DNA of 16,285 nt from JAWXCB01 sp034440455 (GTDB lineage Bacteria; Bacteroidota; Bacteroidia; Chitinophagales; CAIOSU01): contig JAWXCB010000076.1 of NCBI GenBank assembly GCA_034440455.1, positions 1 through 16,285 on the forward strand, given 5' to 3'. Below, one piece after another: positions 15,196 through 16,285 of this stretch (positions within the stretch are counted from its first letter, which is position 1; each line of letters opens with the position of its first letter). Under the pieces are notes generated by a model. The model did no database searches. It saw nothing but the letters and a program-made list of their open reading frames with translations, and had not been told where the DNA came from. Position numbers and translations under genes: made by a program.

Positions 15196-16285
15196 TAATC
15201 GTTTAGTAAAATAGTAAGAATGAAATCTCTACGCGGCATATCTGACATGCTTTTCGTGAAAATATTTCTTCACCTGCTTTTGATCATTTTTTCTTTTTTG
15301 CATAAATGATTCAACATTGCTTCTCATCTGAGCCTTGTTAATAGGGCGTTTCTTGCCTATCACATTGGTTTTCACATCTTGACTTACATATTCCTGCGGG
15401 TTCAACTCTGGGCTATACGGTGGTAAAAAGAATACTTCGATGCGATCTGTATTTTCCGATAGCCACTCATTCAACCTCTTGGTCTTGTGTGCCGGATGCC
15501 CATCCGCAACAAAGAATATTTTTTGTCTGGTGTACTTGATCATTTGCTTTAAAAATGTTTCAAAAACAGCACTGTTGAATCTGCCATCAATAATCATAAA
15601 CTGCAAATGTCCCCTGTTGCTGATTGCCGATATCCTGTTCAATGAAAACCGTTGCCCTGTTCTTTTTATAACAGGGGTTTCTCCCTGCGGTGCATAGCTT
15701 CTCCCTGCCTGATGGTCGCTTCTCATTCCTGTTTCATCTCCAAAATAGATGACGGCTTCTTCTTTTTTCGCTTTCTTTTTTATTGCCGGAAATTCCTCTT
15801 TTAACCAGCGCTGCACTTTTTCCGGCTTTTGCTCAAATGTCTTGCTGATAGGCTTTTGTGGGGTGTACCCCCACGATTTTAAATAACGTACCACCTGCCA
15901 CCGCGATAGCGCTATTCCATACTTCTCTATTATCAATTGCTGCACTGCCTCTCTTGTCCACAAACCAAAGGGCAACTTCAACTGGTTAGGTAATTTTTCT
16001 TTTATCAGTCTGCATACGTCAGCAACTTGCGCCCCTTTTATTTTTTTTCCCTCACGCACTCCGCGCTTCTTTTCTTCGATTCCACGGTTGCCTCCCTCCC
16101 GATATTTTCGCCATATCTTTTCAACTCCGCTATTACTCAGTCCGAATATTTCAGCAGCCTCCTGTTGGCTGCCCTTTTTCTTTTTAAGGTATACCACTAC
16201 CTGTTTCCTTATTGTACCTTGTGCTGAGGCACTTCGATTTCGTCCATCTTTTTTTGCCATGCACAAATTTAAGAAGTATCTCTTA
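15196..16285 (-). mobile_element. IS630-family insertion sequence (right end outside window)
   Basis: A transposase gene fills this region. The left limit is inferred from where the truncated secreted-protein gene stops matching its paralog, at an AATTATTA junction. This puts a TA dinucleotide (15196-15197) at the edge, as expected for IS630/Tc1-type elements that target TA. The sequence after it, ATCGTTTAGTAAAATAG, should be part of the terminal inverted repeat. Its partner is not visible, so the right end lies beyond 16285. TAAGA occurs inside both ends (15215-15219 and, inverted, at 16281-16285), which may be the inner part of the repeats. Confidence 0.8.
15229..16260 (-). CDS. IS630-family transposase
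   Basis: This 343-residue protein is a full-length DDE transposase. The N-terminal part has a helix-turn-helix (GSQQEAAEIFGLSNSGVEKI, about 30-49) and a second DNA-binding winged-helix segment with TREAVQQLIIEKYG and LSRWQVVRYLKSWG. The catalytic domain shows D175 in YFGDETGMRSD, D253 in FVADGHPAHKT, and E290 in PPYSPELNPQE, a 36-residue D-E spacing that fits IS630. No frameshift or stop is present, so the element may still be active. I chose the ATG at 16260 (MAKKDGRNRS). A TTG two codons upstream is less likely. Confidence 0.95.
   Translation of the reverse strand: MAKKDGRNRSASAQGTIRKQVVVYLKKKKGSQQEAAEIFGLSNSGVEKIWRKYREGGNRGIEEKKRGVREGKKIKGAQVADVCRLIKEKLPNQLKLPFGLWTREAVQQLIIEKYGIALSRWQVVRYLKSWGYTPQKPISKTFEQKPEKVQRWLKEEFPAIKKKAKKEEAVIYFGDETGMRSDHQAGRSYAPQGETPVIKRTGQRFSLNRISAISNRGHLQFMIIDGRFNSAVFETFLKQMIKYTRQKIFFVADGHPAHKTKRLNEWLSENTDRIEVFFLPPYSPELNPQEYVSQDVKTNVIGKKRPINKAQMRSNVESFMQKRKNDQKQVKKYFHEKHVRYAA

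Overview
The window looks like chromosomal DNA from a member of the Bacteroidota. Several independent signs agree. Two genes encode secreted proteins with a C-terminal type IX secretion (Por) sorting domain. Several Bacteroidota-style -7 promoter boxes (TAnnTTTG) sit at sensible distances from genes. The 2-oxoacid dehydrogenase E1 alpha and beta chains are fused in one polypeptide. Start codons follow A-rich leaders instead of Shine-Dalgarno sequences. The 16S rRNA fragment at the left end fits a Bacteroidota-like bacterium but is not close to any genus I can name.

Layout, left to right. (1) 1-576 is the 5' part of a 16S rRNA gene on the minus strand. Behind it (577-837) lies a leader of about 200 nt and a strong-looking rRNA promoter. 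(2) 838-3575 is a minus-strand block: an IscA/HesB-type Fe-S carrier, the fused 2-oxoacid dehydrogenase E1, and acylphosphatase. (3) 3622-9592 is a plus-strand block: nadB, then rfbA, an NAD-dependent sugar epimerase/dehydratase and galE (nucleotide-sugar supply), then a MATE transporter. (4) An MFS transporter on the minus strand (9792-11072) converges on the MATE gene across a long inverted repeat. (5) recX and an iron-containing alcohol dehydrogenase run on the plus strand. (6) 12887-15195 holds two tandem paralogous genes for type IX-secreted surface proteins on the minus strand. Both are damaged: one by a frameshift, the other by 5' truncation plus a nonsense codon. (7) An IS630-family insertion sequence starts near 15196 and runs off the right edge.

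Most genes are housekeeping or ordinary accessory genes, and I see no convincing new multi-gene system. The less ordinary content is between the genes. It includes a 7-bp-periodic hairpin at 7084-7156, a nested inverted repeat of about 144 bp at 9612-9755, a GC-rich hairpin at 11089-11109, two TTG-started genes (nadB and rfbA), and the decaying paralog pair cut by the IS. The window begins inside rRNA and ends inside an IS, the two classic places where an assembly breaks, so it may be a whole contig.
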